Assembly (NCBI GenBank): GCA_027490225.1
Contig: JAIXYK010000031.1
Coordinates: forward strand, 36,531 to 100,530
From: Bacteroidota bacterium
GTDB taxonomy: Bacteria; Bacteroidota; Bacteroidia; M30B66
Reading direction: 5' to 3'
Length of the DNA stretch: 64,000 nt
Part shown: piece after piece, positions 1 through 8,736 of the stretch
Layout of the letters: the number at the start of each line of letters is the position of its first letter
How positions within the stretch are numbered: the stretch's first letter is position 1
Position numbers and translations under genes: made by a program
Notes under the pieces: model-generated
What the model was told of the DNA's origin: nothing
What the model saw: only the letters and a program-made list of their open reading frames with translations
Databases searched by the model: none

Positions 1-367
1 GTGCATAAACTACTGAAGGCTGTAGCTCTAGTCTTTTTAAGATGGCATTATAGTCATTAGATGACAATGGTTTTGTAATTTCAGCCAACACCGCATTTTT
101 AGGTGAAGGCAATACCATTGTTTTCGTAATTTTCTTTAACAAAGGTTCTTGTTGAAGTGTTTTCTGAATGGTTTCAAAAGAAATATTTTCATCAAATTTT
201 ATCAGCATTTTACTTTCTGATAATTCAAAGAACGCTCTACCATCTGGAGAATTGGCGTAAATTTTATTGGATTGAGCATAAGCAGACTGAATCGAAAATC
301 CTAACGATACAATTGCTAAAAAAATCCAAATAAAGCATTTAATGCTTGTGGTGTAATTTTGCTTCAT
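1..367 (-). CDS. Exported protein, N-terminal part only (runs off the left edge)
   Basis: An open frame on the minus strand begins at the ATG at 367-365 and stays open to base 1, giving about 122 residues with no stop. Residues 1-31 look like a signal peptide: MKQNYTTSIK, then a hydrophobic core (FIWIFLAIVSLGF), ending SAYAQ. The following part has short alternating hydrophobic strands and a motif near residue 55 (KFDENISFETIQ). This resembles the small propeptide-like domain in front of some Bacteroidota subtilisin-family (S8) peptidases, but no catalytic domain is in the window, so that identity is a guess. The C-terminal part lies beyond base 1. Confidence 0.6.
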   Translation of the reverse strand, partial: MKQNYTTSIKCFIWIFLAIVSLGFSIQSAYAQSNKIYANSPDGRAFFELSESKMLIKFDENISFETIQKTLQQEPLLKKITKTMVLPSPKNAVLAEITKPLSSNDYNAILKRLELQPSVVYA

Positions 368-552
368 AAGTTGGTTTGGGTTGGTAGTTGTTTAAATCAA
401 GTTGCTAAAATATAAAAATTTGAATACTCTCCAAATATCTCCTTTTTTCAATATATTATAGTTATTTAAGCAATTCCAAAGTATTATTACAAAACTCGCA
501 ACTAAATTTCCTTTATCTTTCTTAATAAACTGTTAATTGTAAATAGTATTGA

Positions 553-560
553 TAGATTTG
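553..560 (+). promoter_or_regulatory. Putative promoter -7 box (TAGATTTG)
   Basis: This matches the Bacteroidota TAnnTTTG consensus exactly and lies 13 bp before the PhnA-like ATG at 574. No clear -33 TTG at 19-21 bp spacing was seen, so only the -7 element is called. Confidence 0.45.
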
Positions 561-573
561 TAAAAAAATAAAA

Positions 574-783
574 ATGGAAGTAAGAGATAGCAATGGAACT
601 TTATTATCAGAAGGTGATACAGTTACAGTAATTAAAGATTTGAAAGTGAGAGGTTCTTCAGCCGTAATTAAACGCGGTACAGTGGTGAAAAACATAAAAC
701 TTACTGATAATGAAGAAGAAATTGAAGGAAAAGCAGATAAAGTACAAATGGTATTGAAAGCTTGTTTTTTGAAGAAGACTTAA
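574..783 (+). CDS. PhnA/YjdM-like domain protein (short form)
   Basis: The 69-residue protein matches the C-terminal PhnA/YjdM domain often annotated as alkylphosphonate utilization protein. Visible signatures are DSNGTLLSEGDTVTVIKDLKVRG near the start (as fragments), then KRGTVVKNI and a terminal VLKACFLKK. The N-terminal zinc ribbon of full-length YjdM is absent, which is common in Bacteroidota short forms. The family name is historical and a role in phosphonate use is not established; no phn genes are nearby. It is a single gene with a -7 box 13 bp upstream. Confidence 0.8.
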   Translation: MEVRDSNGTLLSEGDTVTVIKDLKVRGSSAVIKRGTVVKNIKLTDNEEEIEGKADKVQMVLKACFLKKT

Positions 784-885
784 ATTTGTAATTTTGACTT
801 TAAGCAGAATTCCTCACTGATTGCTATAACAAGCATTTGTAATTTTTGATTAAACCAAAATAATTTAAAAATCACTAGGAATTAA

Positions 886-1365
886 TTATCCCAATGTATC
901 TACAATTTTGCATTTTTTAATTTGATACCGCTGCATTACTTCTTTAAGTAGCTCTTCGCGAACAACTAAAATTAAAACTTTTCTAACAGATTTTGATTGG
1001 TACTTTTTAACGGCATCAAGCACAGAAGTGTTAAATCCCAATCCTTGAAGTTCTAGCTTTCCAATTTCATCAATTATCAAAGTATCGGGCAGGTTTTTAA
1101 TTTCTTCTTTTAAATAATTATTTGCCTTTTGATAGGCTGTTTTATAAAATTTAAATCCGCCCACATTAATAATCAGCTCCTCCGATACATTATCATCTTT
1201 GCATTGCGCTTCAAATAAAACATTCGTTCTGATGTTAAACATGCACCTAACAGTGTTTACATCTGGCATTAATATTCCTCCAATATCTAATGAAGTGTCA
1301 ATCCATTGCTGTAATTCAGCAGTTTTGCCACTATTTATTTTTCTTGAAAATATTAAAATGCTCAT
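886..1365 (-). CDS. THEP1-like nucleoside-triphosphatase (P-loop NTPase)
   Basis: This is a 159-residue P-loop protein. A Walker A-like motif lies at residues 8-15 (RKINSGKT) and a strong Walker B at about 96-101 (TLIIDEIGKLEL region). The IDEIGKLEL signature and the length suit the archaeal/bacterial THEP1 NTPase family, which hydrolyses nucleoside triphosphates in vitro and has no settled cellular role. The Walker A position usually held by Gly or Ala is Arg here. The gene is convergent with the PhnA-like gene and stands alone on its strand. The start ATG at 1365 is the only reasonable one. Confidence 0.72.
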   Translation of the reverse strand: MSILIFSRKINSGKTAELQQWIDTSLDIGGILMPDVNTVRCMFNIRTNVLFEAQCKDDNVSEELIINVGGFKFYKTAYQKANNYLKEEIKNLPDTLIIDEIGKLELQGLGFNTSVLDAVKKYQSKSVRKVLILVVREELLKEVMQRYQIKKCKIVDTLG

Positions 1366-1557
1366 TTGTTAAGTGTTACACTAAAAAGGTAGTTCTTCTT
1401 TGAAAGTTCAAGCTAATAAATAAGTTGTTGTAATTAGCACTTTGTTCTTATTTTATCAAATAATGAAAAGAAATGAATTATCTAAAATTGATAAATCAAC
1501 AGTTTATTAATAATCAAAAACCAAGTTTTCCTATTGAATTTAGTTGTAAATTGTGAT

Positions 1558-2493
1558 ATGAATAAAATTTTAACCATCACCTTTAGTCCTTGTATCGATA
1601 AAAGTACTTCTGTACAAGAATTATTGCCAGAAAAAAAATTGCCTTGTGCGCTTCCTAAATTAGAACCGGGTGGAGGAGGAATAAATGTGGCAAGGGCAAT
1701 TAAGAAACTTGGTGGTGAAGCAAGCGCAATTTATCCGGCTGGAGGCTATACAGGTAAGTTCTTAAACCACTTGGTAGAAAAAGAAGGATTAACTTCCGTT
1801 GTGATTCATGCTAAAAACGAAACAAGAGAAAATATTACCGTTTTTGAGGAAACAACAGGTAAGCAATACAGATTAGGAATGCCCAGTTCTGAAATGTTTC
1901 AAAGCGAATGGGAAGAAATTCTAGCCAAAGTTTCTGCAAGCAATGAGGTGGAGTTCATTGTAGCAAGTGGAAGTTTACCACCCGGCGTTCCGATGGATAT
2001 TTTTGGTCAATTGGCAAAAATTGCAAAAAGCAAGCATGCAAAATTTATTGTGGATACATCTGGTGAACCATTAAAATATGCTACTGAAGTAGGCGTATTT
2101 CTAATAAAACCGAATTTGGAAGAACTGGCATTTTTAAGCGGAAAGAAAGAACTCCAATCGAATGAGATTAAGAATATCGCAAAAGAAATGATTGCCTCTG
2201 GAAAATGCGAAAATATTGTAGTTTCCATGGGCGGAAAAGGAGCCTTGCTTTTTACCGCTAATGCTGCATTTTCATTTACTCCACCAAAAGTAACAGTGAA
2301 AAGTACGGTGGGTGCTGGCGATAGCATGGTAGGAGGGATTTTATTTGCTATCTCCAATGGTAAATCAATGAAAGAAGCCGTTCAATATGGCGTTGCTTGT
2401 GGCACTTCGGCAACTATGCACGCCGGAACTGAATTGTGCAATAAAATTGTAGCTGATGAATTATTTAATAGGGTAGAGGTGGAGCAATTGTAA
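1558..2493 (+). CDS. PfkB-family hexose kinase (1-phosphofructokinase / tagatose-6-P kinase type)
   Basis: A cytoplasmic ribokinase-fold sugar kinase. From the ATG at 1558 it has 311 residues, the usual family length. Key motifs are the N-terminal TITFSPCIDKS strand, the sugar-binding EPGGGGINVARAIKKLGG region near residues 35-53 (PfkB signature 1), VASGSLPPG near 140, and the C-terminal GAGDSMVGG anion hole with catalytic Asp (signature 2). The frame opens further at a TTG (1534), but the family N-terminus fits ATG 1558. These enzymes phosphorylate fructose-1-P, fructose-6-P or tagatose-6-P; the exact substrate cannot be read here. A bidirectional terminator follows. Confidence 0.88.
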   Translation: MNKILTITFSPCIDKSTSVQELLPEKKLPCALPKLEPGGGGINVARAIKKLGGEASAIYPAGGYTGKFLNHLVEKEGLTSVVIHAKNETRENITVFEETTGKQYRLGMPSSEMFQSEWEEILAKVSASNEVEFIVASGSLPPGVPMDIFGQLAKIAKSKHAKFIVDTSGEPLKYATEVGVFLIKPNLEELAFLSGKKELQSNEIKNIAKEMIASGKCENIVVSMGGKGALLFTANAAFSFTPPKVTVKSTVGAGDSMVGGILFAISNGKSMKEAVQYGVACGTSATMHAGTELCNKIVADELFNRVEVEQL

Positions 2494-2505
2494 ACTATAT
2501 CCCAT

Positions 2506-2542
2506 AAAAAACACCCTCCATAAAGTATGAAGGGTGTTTTTT
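2506..2542. terminator. Bidirectional intrinsic terminator
   Basis: A perfect inverted repeat has arms AAAAAACACCCT (2506-2517) and AGGGTGTTTTTT (2531-2542). The A and T flanks serve both strands. It sits between the convergent PfkB-kinase gene and the last gene of the 7.8-2.6 kb operon. Confidence 0.88.
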
Positions 2543-2559
2543 ATATACTAACTGTAATA

Positions 2560-3429
2560 TTATTTTTTTCCTTTTGCAGCAGGAATTTTAGGAGTCCATT
2601 CTGCAATTCTTGTTGTATTTGAATTTACATAAGAGTTGTCTTCATCAGCTTTTGCTAAAACAATTGCTTTATTGGCAGTTTCTACTGCTCCCTTGTAATC
2701 CATCAAAGAAGCTTGGATTTGGGCTTTTAAAGTTAGGATCCAATATTTATCTCCACCTTTTTCTAAAGCTTTATTTACATATTCTAAAGCTTTTTTCATG
2801 TCTTTGTTGTTGTTGAAGTAATATGATGCAGCAGTATTATAAGCACCAGCGCTTGGTCCAGCCATTACATCATCAATTTGCTTCATTACTTTCGCATCAA
2901 ATTCAACATTCACATCAAAAGAAACTTTTGTGTTTTCCCAAGAAACTTCAATAGCAGCGGCGTTGTCGCGGATATTTGCAAATCCTATTGTAAAAGTTTC
3001 GGTTTTGTATGGTGTAGTTTCTGGTTTAACTTTAAAGCGTAAGGCATCTTCTTCTTGTTTATAATTGCTTGTGCCAGACATTTTTGCAGTCTTGTTTAAA
3101 ATTAATGTCCACTCTGTTTCACCTGGAATTGCAAAAAACGAATATTCTCCAGCTGGAATTTTATTGCCTTGAATGCTAAATTCTTCGTTCGATTTTAAAA
3201 TTGTTGCCATGTTAGCACCAAAGCGCCATAATTCATTAAAAGGAACAATGTCACCAAACACTTTTCTTCCCTTTGCACTCGGACGAGAATAAGTAACTGT
3301 AAATTCTGCCAAACCTGTTTTTTGAGTTACAGTTCCAACCGGACTTGGTCTTGGTGTGTCAATTTGTTGAGCAATTGCTGCGGTTCCCATCATCAGAAAC
3401 ATCGCCAAACTGCGTAATGTAATATTCAT
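2560..3429 (-). CDS. DUF2911 exported protein with C-terminal TPR-like region
   Basis: The 289-residue protein has a signal peptide (residues 1-20, ending AIAQ). A DUF2911 domain covers about residues 22-170, with the family hallmarks PRPSP near the start, YSRPSAKGRKVFG, WRFGANMAT and PAGEYSFFAIPG. The last 100 residues are helical and carry TPR-like lines (AYNTAASYYFNNNKDMKKALEY as fragments, then a second KALEKGGDKYW / AQIQASLMDYKGA unit). DUF2911 has no assigned function. It is the last gene of a four-gene operon, 10 bp after the kelch-like gene, and ends at the bidirectional terminator. The protein is likely periplasmic. Confidence 0.88.
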   Translation of the reverse strand: MNITLRSLAMFLMMGTAAIAQQIDTPRPSPVGTVTQKTGLAEFTVTYSRPSAKGRKVFGDIVPFNELWRFGANMATILKSNEEFSIQGNKIPAGEYSFFAIPGETEWTLILNKTAKMSGTSNYKQEEDALRFKVKPETTPYKTETFTIGFANIRDNAAAIEVSWENTKVSFDVNVEFDAKVMKQIDDVMAGPSAGAYNTAASYYFNNNKDMKKALEYVNKALEKGGDKYWILTLKAQIQASLMDYKGAVETANKAIVLAKADEDNSYVNSNTTRIAEWTPKIPAAKGKK

Positions 3430-3439
3430 ATTATATTTA

Positions 3440-5050
3440 TTAAGGATTTACTAAAACTGAAATAGACTTGGTAATACCATCAACCCTCGATTTAACGATG
3501 TAGGTACCTGTTGGTAAATTTTCTACATTCCAGGTAACGAATTGTTCACCAGCATCCATTTTTTTGTTACAAATACGCTGAATGAATCTTCCTGCACTGT
3601 CATATGCCACAATTTCAACATGCGACTTTTTTGTAAGTTGTAATTTAAACTGCGTTTGGTTAATGGCAGGATTTGGAAAACACTGAAAACTGCTAAGCGA
3701 TGGTTGATTTTTTACATCTTTTAATGAAACTGTTCCACTATCGGAAACACCTCTTACAATGTAAACTTCGTAAATGCTGGTATTGGCCTCACTTGATGCT
3801 GGAGCTGTTGCCGAAATATTAGCTTCAGGACTTTTAATTCCTCCAACTAAATAGCCAGCAAGTGTTCTTTGTTCGGTAAGTCTATTTACTTTGATTACCT
3901 TGTTGTTCGTTAAAGGTAAATTTTCAACAGGAATGAATTCCATGTTCGAACCTAAAAAATCTGGGAAAGAAATGCCTAACTGTTTTTCTTCATAAGTTCC
4001 ATTTGCAAATCGGCTCACACAACTAATTGTTTTAACAAAAGGTACCAAAGTATCATCCACCAATGTTTGTGTTTGGGCATCTATGGTAAAACGACTCATT
4101 CCTCCAAAGAAAAAAGTATGCATAACATTATAAGTCGAATCATAAACAGGCATCACAGCACTGTGGTATTGACTTAAGTGTTGGTCAAAATTTGGAGCTA
4201 CAACAGCTGTATCTTCAGTAATATTTATTGTATTGAGATACGGTAAGGTACTTTGATATTGAAACACTCCCGAAAACCCGGTTAAACCTTCGTTTCTATC
4301 TGGAAAAACCTGAGGAACTAAATTGTAATCTCTTCTGTGAAAATTGATAGAGTCTTGCTGCACTCTTAAATTGCTTATTCCCAAAGTTGTAGCATCTATT
4401 TCAAAAGATTTTACTGCATTGGAATACCGCTGCGTGAAAATGCTGTTGCCTGGATTTAATACGGAGTAAATTCCATCAAAACGATGCCCGAAAACCAGAT
4501 AAAAACGATTATTTAACTTTTTTAAACTTCCACCACATACTGTCAATGCAGGGTCTTCAATTTGTTCGAAACAATTTTCTAAAGCAGATTGAGTTACAAT
4601 TGCATCATGCAAACATACCAAGTCAATTTTGGTAAGGGTTGAAAATGTTTTGAAATCGTTGGCAGCATTACTCCAGCCGTAACCTCCAATCATGTAAAGG
4701 ATATTTCCATCCTGATAGAATGGAATGTTACTAGAAGTAAGCGGTTCGTATAGGTTTACAGGGAAATTTTCTAACGAAGATGACCAAATTTCACCTGTTG
4801 ATTTGTCAACTACATACGCGTTAACATTTTTGTTATCGTTAGGAAAAGCGAATGGAGAAAGAAATCCGTGTAACCCATTTGTTCTGCCGCCAATAAAAAT
4901 CCACCTGTTATTTATAGTTGCTACTGCACCAGAATGCAAGCCAGGCATGTTTTCTATCTGAATAGGCTCAATTTCAATGCTAAATGTATCTTGCTGCCCC
5001 ATCAACGCACCATTCAACCAAAGCAATAATACCAAAAGCTTAATTTTCAT
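3440..5050 (-). CDS. T9SS-sorted kelch/beta-propeller-like secreted protein
   Basis: The 536-residue protein has a signal peptide (1-18, ending LMGQQ). The body carries kelch-like lines (VATINNRWIFIGGR, ILYMIGGYGWS, MHTFFFGGMSRF), suggesting a beta-propeller. The last 80 residues form a type A T9SS sorting domain (FPNPAINQTQFKLQL, then VEIVAYDSAGRFI and LPTGTYIVKSRVDG), so it is expected to cross the outer membrane by T9SS and be anchored or released at the surface. It lies 7 bp after the PQQ-dehydrogenase-like gene and is probably co-transcribed. Ligand or substrate is unknown. Confidence 0.85.
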   Translation of the reverse strand: MKIKLLVLLLWLNGALMGQQDTFSIEIEPIQIENMPGLHSGAVATINNRWIFIGGRTNGLHGFLSPFAFPNDNKNVNAYVVDKSTGEIWSSSLENFPVNLYEPLTSSNIPFYQDGNILYMIGGYGWSNAANDFKTFSTLTKIDLVCLHDAIVTQSALENCFEQIEDPALTVCGGSLKKLNNRFYLVFGHRFDGIYSVLNPGNSIFTQRYSNAVKSFEIDATTLGISNLRVQQDSINFHRRDYNLVPQVFPDRNEGLTGFSGVFQYQSTLPYLNTINITEDTAVVAPNFDQHLSQYHSAVMPVYDSTYNVMHTFFFGGMSRFTIDAQTQTLVDDTLVPFVKTISCVSRFANGTYEEKQLGISFPDFLGSNMEFIPVENLPLTNNKVIKVNRLTEQRTLAGYLVGGIKSPEANISATAPASSEANTSIYEVYIVRGVSDSGTVSLKDVKNQPSLSSFQCFPNPAINQTQFKLQLTKKSHVEIVAYDSAGRFIQRICNKKMDAGEQFVTWNVENLPTGTYIVKSRVDGITKSISVLVNP

Positions 5051-5057
5051 GAAATCT

Positions 5058-7181
5058 TTATTGTTTGATTAGTTTCTGAACTGTTTCGTTTTCTGATTTC
5101 TTCAATCTTAAGAAATAAATTCCATTTGCTTGTTGGCTAATATCTACAACCAAGTTTGATCCATTAAAGTTTTGTTTTGACCAGCAAAGTTTTCCCGCAA
5201 CATCTATCACTTCAATGTTATCATAGAACATTTCATTTTCAAATTGAATGTTAAAGATTCCTGTGGAAGGATTTGGTAAAACAGTGAAATTAGTTTCATT
5301 GCTATTTGAAATTCCTAAACAACTTTCAACTAAAGTGGTTGCAGAAGCAACATTTGCGCATCCATTGGCATCTGCAAAAGTATAGCTTAAGTTGAATGTA
5401 CCTTCTCCGATAATTGAAGGATTAAATTCATTGTTAACGATTCCTGCCTGACCAGTTCCTGAAACAGTTCCTCCAGCGGGTATAAAATTTAAAGCAGCAG
5501 GTGCAGACGTTAAGCAGAAATTCGGACTTAATCCACTAATTCCTACGTTAGGTAATGGATTTATTACAATACTGAAATCAACAGGAGGAACTTCACAACC
5601 ATCAGCAGTTGTAAAGGAGTAAGACAAGTTATAAGTTCCAGCATTTAATGATAATGGGTCAAAGTTATTATCTACCACTCCAGTTCCACTAAAAACTCCT
5701 CCGGCAGGTGAGCCATTTAATGGAATGGCAAAAGCTGCATCATCACACAATTCACTGAATGAAGAAGATGCTGTAACTTCAGGAATAACTGCTATATTTA
5801 CAGTTAACACGTCAGAAGTATCACTTCCATTTACTCCAGTAACTTCAACATAGTAGTTCCCCACTTCAGTTGCTTCGAAAATATTGGAATCTGCATTTGC
5901 AATTACTACATCATCTTTGTACCAAGTATAAGTAAGACTAGGATGATAACCGGTAGAAAGCTTAACATTTTCACCAGGGCAAATCGATAAAGAATTATCT
6001 GCCGATAGTAAAGCAGTTGGACCGCCTGTATTGGTTGAGATACGAGAAATTCTTCCACCTTGTTCTGCAATGTATTGTTCGCCATACATGTCTAAACCAA
6101 ATGTAGAATATTGATTAATAACAAATTGTCCATGGTCATTATTAGTGAAACCTCCGTTTCCATCAGGAAAAATAGTCCAGATTCTTCCGCTGCAATAATC
6201 AGTTGTAAAATATCTCCCGTAAATGCTATTGTTTAAGAAACCACGGTATACATAACCACCCGTAATACTGCATCCATTTGAAGCAGTATGCGCGTAATTG
6301 AATACTGGGTAAACAACATTACCTGGATTTACTGTAATAGTAGTTCCTGAGCTGAAAACACTATTGGCTTCAAATCTTTTCCATCCATAATTTTCTCCAC
6401 CTGGGCTAGAAAATGGCTGGAAATTTACTTCTTCATACACGTTTTGACCGACATCAGCAATCCACATGTCACCTGTTAGTCCATCAAAACTAAATCTCCA
6501 AGGGTTGCGAACGCCTACAGCCCAGATTTCATCTAATACACCATCACTTGATGAAGCAAATGGATTACTTGGAGGAATTGTATAACCTGTAGCTCCGCTT
6601 ACATCAATACGTAACATTTTACCTAATAATTCCTGAGGATTTTGTGAACGATTTCCCGGGTCACCTGCACTTCCTCCGTCACCCATTCCAATATATAAGA
6701 ATCCGTCTTTCCCAAACTGAATGCATCCGCCGTTATGATTTGAAAAAGGTTGGGTAATAGTAAGTAGAATTTCTTCAGAGTTTACATCACCAGCGTTGGC
6801 ATTACCTGCTGTAACATTAAAACGAGCAATAACAGTATTTCCTGCGTTGTTAATGTAATTCACATAAAATCTGCCAGTTGTTGCATAATTTGGGTCAAAA
6901 GCAATTCCCAATAATCCTCTTTCATCTGATGCTCCTGAGGGATTTACCACTCTAGAGTTTATATCCATAAATGTAGTGCTTGCCGGCCCAACGTATGGTC
7001 TGATAAATTTAATTACACCATTTTTTTCTAAAATGAATAAACGGTCATCGCCACAATTGGCTAATGTTGTAACACGTGTAAAACCAGTTCCTACCTCGGT
7101 AAGGGTTAAAGCAGGAATTTGAGCAAATGCAGAGAAACTAAATAGTAATCCTGAAATAGCAGAAAGGAAATTATTTTTCAT
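5058..7181 (-). CDS. T9SS-sorted PQQ-dependent sugar dehydrogenase (GSDH/Hhip-like propeller)
   Basis: Starting at the ATG at 7181 (MKNNFLSAIS), the protein has 707 residues and a clean signal peptide ending AFAQ; the frame opens further upstream, but that would overlap the previous gene. Residues about 20-385 are a soluble glucose/sorbosone dehydrogenase beta-propeller: DERGLLGIAFDPNYATTG, NHNGGCIQFGKDGFLYIGMGDGG (as fragments), GVRNPWRFSFD, ADVGQNVYEEVN. Then come an Ig/PKD-like domain and two repeated Cys-containing modules with a GGxFSGTG pattern. A T9SS sorting domain ends the protein (LPNPSTGIFNIQFEN, ANGIYFLRLKKSE). The family oxidises sugars or aldoses using PQQ, but many Bacteroidota members have no tested substrate. 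Confidence 0.87.
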   Translation of the reverse strand: MKNNFLSAISGLLFSFSAFAQIPALTLTEVGTGFTRVTTLANCGDDRLFILEKNGVIKFIRPYVGPASTTFMDINSRVVNPSGASDERGLLGIAFDPNYATTGRFYVNYINNAGNTVIARFNVTAGNANAGDVNSEEILLTITQPFSNHNGGCIQFGKDGFLYIGMGDGGSAGDPGNRSQNPQELLGKMLRIDVSGATGYTIPPSNPFASSSDGVLDEIWAVGVRNPWRFSFDGLTGDMWIADVGQNVYEEVNFQPFSSPGGENYGWKRFEANSVFSSGTTITVNPGNVVYPVFNYAHTASNGCSITGGYVYRGFLNNSIYGRYFTTDYCSGRIWTIFPDGNGGFTNNDHGQFVINQYSTFGLDMYGEQYIAEQGGRISRISTNTGGPTALLSADNSLSICPGENVKLSTGYHPSLTYTWYKDDVVIANADSNIFEATEVGNYYVEVTGVNGSDTSDVLTVNIAVIPEVTASSSFSELCDDAAFAIPLNGSPAGGVFSGTGVVDNNFDPLSLNAGTYNLSYSFTTADGCEVPPVDFSIVINPLPNVGISGLSPNFCLTSAPAALNFIPAGGTVSGTGQAGIVNNEFNPSIIGEGTFNLSYTFADANGCANVASATTLVESCLGISNSNETNFTVLPNPSTGIFNIQFENEMFYDNIEVIDVAGKLCWSKQNFNGSNLVVDISQQANGIYFLRLKKSENETVQKLIKQ

Positions 7182-7200
7182 ATTGAAATATCTGGTAATA

Positions 7201-7827
7201 TTAATTGTTGAGCGCAGTAAATGTTTTAACTGCATCGAATTTTTTTGCTGGTTTACCTTTTCTGATAATTTTTATCTTTTCGATGGTATCGCCTTGTGCT
7301 ATAGCATTTACTACATCTTGACCAGTCACTACATGTCCAAAAACGGTGTGTTTATCATTTAACCAAGGAGTTTCTTTATGTGTGATAAAAAATTGGCTTC
7401 CATTGGTTTTAGGTCCAGAATTGGCCATTGATAAAATTCCAGGTTTGTCGTGTCTCAATTCAGGAACAAATTCATCTTTAAATTTGTAGCCTGGGCCACC
7501 ACTTCCGTTTCCAGCCGGATCGCCACCTTGTATCATAAAATCTTTAATAACGCGGTGAAACTTTAATCCATCATAAAATGGTTTTCCATTATTAGCAGAT
7601 TTATTTTCGAGTTTACCAGTTGCTAAGCCAACAAAATTGGCAACAGTTAATGGTGTTTTTTCAAATTCTAATTGTACGAGTATTACACCTTTAGAAGTAG
7701 TAAATTCTGCATACAATCCTTTTTCTAGTTTAGGCTTCTTGGCTTTTTTCTCTTTTTTAATTTCATTGTTTCCAGCAATTGCACTAGAAAAAATGAACAT
7801 GCTAATCAATAAACTAAGTCTTATCAT
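7201..7827 (-). CDS. Exported cyclophilin-type peptidyl-prolyl cis-trans isomerase
   Basis: The 208-residue protein has a signal peptide (1-18) and a Lys-rich linker (about 22-38). A full cyclophilin domain follows with [15 protein letters not shown] (catalytic Arg and Gln region), [16 protein letters not shown] and the [14 protein letters not shown] strand. It should catalyse proline isomerisation in the periplasm. It is the first gene of the operon with two T9SS cargo proteins and a DUF2911 protein; a role in folding those products is a reasonable inference only. It has a strong promoter at 7845-7877 and lies 19 bp before the dehydrogenase gene. Confidence 0.92.
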   Translation of the reverse strand: MIRLSLLISMFIFSSAIAGNNEIKKEKKAKKPKLEKGLYAEFTTSKGVILVQLEFEKTPLTVANFVGLATGKLENKSANNGKPFYDGLKFHRVIKDFMIQGGDPAGNGSGGPGYKFKDEFVPELRHDKPGILSMANSGPKTNGSQFFITHKETPWLNDKHTVFGHVVTGQDVVNAIAQGDTIEKIKIIRKGKPAKKFDAVKTFTALNN

Positions 7828-7844
7828 AAAATATTAGGTTTAGG

Positions 7845-7877
7845 CAAAAGTAATTGGAACTTTGGATAATTATCAAA
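7845..7877 (-). promoter_or_regulatory. Promoter of the four-gene exported-protein operon
   Basis: Read on the minus strand this is TTTG (7877-7874), a 21 bp spacer, then TACTTTTG (7852-7845) followed by CC. It matches the Bacteroidota -33/-7 consensus in both boxes. The -33 box lies within the T-run of the preceding terminator. The start codon is at 7827, giving a leader of about 14-18 nt. Confidence 0.7.
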
Positions 7878-7914
7878 AAAAACAACCCGAAAACTTACGC
7901 TAACGGGTTGTTTT
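7875..7914 (-). terminator. Intrinsic terminator of the Bax-inhibitor-1 family gene
   Basis: A perfect inverted repeat AAAACAACCCG (7879-7889) / CGGGTTGTTTT (7904-7914) has a 14-nt loop. On the minus strand it is followed by a run of eight T. It ends transcription from the gene at 7932-8639 just before the next promoter. Confidence 0.85.
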
Positions 7915-7931
7915 ATTTATGTAGTTTAATT

Positions 7932-8639
7932 TTAGTCTCTGCGACCAAACAATCTCAATAAGAACAAAAATAAATTAATGAAATCGAGGTATAAAGTCAA
8001 AGCGCCAACAATTGCTTCTTTGCGGTCTTCTGCAGTTCCTTCGTTTCCAATGATATTCATTTCTTTGATTTTTTGAGTATCGTAAGCAGTTAATGCAACA
8101 AAAATTGCAACACCAGCATAACTAATAATCCAATAAAGCATTTCGCTGTTCATAAATATGTTTACAATAGAAGCAATAATAACTCCTATTAAAAGCATGA
8201 TTGCAATATTTCCGATACTTGTTAAATCAGATTTTGTGAAATAGCCATAAGCGCTCATTACTCCGAAAGTGCCTGCTGTTATAAAGAAAGTAAGGGCGAT
8301 TGAACCTCCGGTGTAAATTAAAAATATAGAAGAGAAGATTAATCCATTCAACAAAGAATAACCTAAGAAAGCTAAAGTAGCGGTAGTTGCCGACATTTTT
8401 TGAATGCCCATAGTTAACCAGCCAACTAAACCAAAAGTTCCCAAGATTAATACCCAAATTGTCCAACGGCTGCTAAATAATAATTCAACCAATTCCTGGC
8501 TTGTTGCAGTAAAAAATGCAGTAATACCTGTAATACACAAAGCCAAAGTCATCCAACCATATACTTTGGTCATAAAGGAAGCTTGTTCTGCGGCGATACT
8601 TTGTGAAGTCACCATTTGATCGATAGGGTCTTGATACAT
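7932..8639 (-). CDS. Bax inhibitor-1/YccA family membrane protein
   Basis: The 235-residue protein has seven hydrophobic segments, beginning at about residue 28 (MTLALCITGITAFF). It ends with the conserved YDTQKIKEM motif near residue 190, followed by ALTLYLDFINLFLFLLRLFGRRD, which are hallmarks of the TMBIM/YccA family (UPF0005). Members act as inner-membrane calcium/proton leak channels or FtsH-associated proteins; the substrate is not fixed in Bacteroidota. It is a single-gene transcript with a -7 box at 8660-8667 and a terminator at 7875-7914. Confidence 0.93.
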   Translation of the reverse strand: MYQDPIDQMVTSQSIAAEQASFMTKVYGWMTLALCITGITAFFTATSQELVELLFSSRWTIWVLILGTFGLVGWLTMGIQKMSATTATLAFLGYSLLNGLIFSSIFLIYTGGSIALTFFITAGTFGVMSAYGYFTKSDLTSIGNIAIMLLIGVIIASIVNIFMNSEMLYWIISYAGVAIFVALTAYDTQKIKEMNIIGNEGTAEDRKEAIVGALTLYLDFINLFLFLLRLFGRRD

Positions 8640-8645
8640 AATTAT

Positions 8646-8667
8646 GTTTAAATTTTATGCAAATGTA
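8646..8667 (-). promoter_or_regulatory. -7 box and A/T-rich leader of the BI-1 gene
   Basis: On the minus strand TACATTTG (8667-8660) matches TAnnTTTG, followed by CATAAAATTTAAAC. The 18-mer GTTTAAATTTTATGCAAA (plus-strand sense, 8646-8663) recurs exactly at 56027-56044 in front of the lipoprotein gene. Confidence 0.5.
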
Positions 8668-8687
8668 TTGGAAAAAGTCTTTCAAAT

Positions 8688-8720
8688 AAAAAAGCCCCAA
8701 CTAAAAAGTTGAGGCTTTTC
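8688..8720 (-). terminator. Intrinsic terminator of the giant surface-protein gene
   Basis: The inverted repeat AAAGCCCCAACT (8691-8702) / AGTTGAGGCTTT (8708-8719) has one mismatch. On the minus strand it is followed by a T-run. It lies 17 bp past the stop codon at 8737. Confidence 0.82.
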
Positions 8721-8736
8721 AAAACTCAATTTCAAA

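Noticed and set aside
1534..1557. TTG start for the PfkB-family kinase
   Set aside because: The ATG at 1558 gives the family N-terminus; the extra 8 residues are not family-like.
7182..7235. Upstream start of the PQQ-type dehydrogenase overlapping the cyclophilin gene
   Set aside because: It would bury the signal peptide behind 18 residues and overlap the cyclophilin gene; ATG 7181 fits better.
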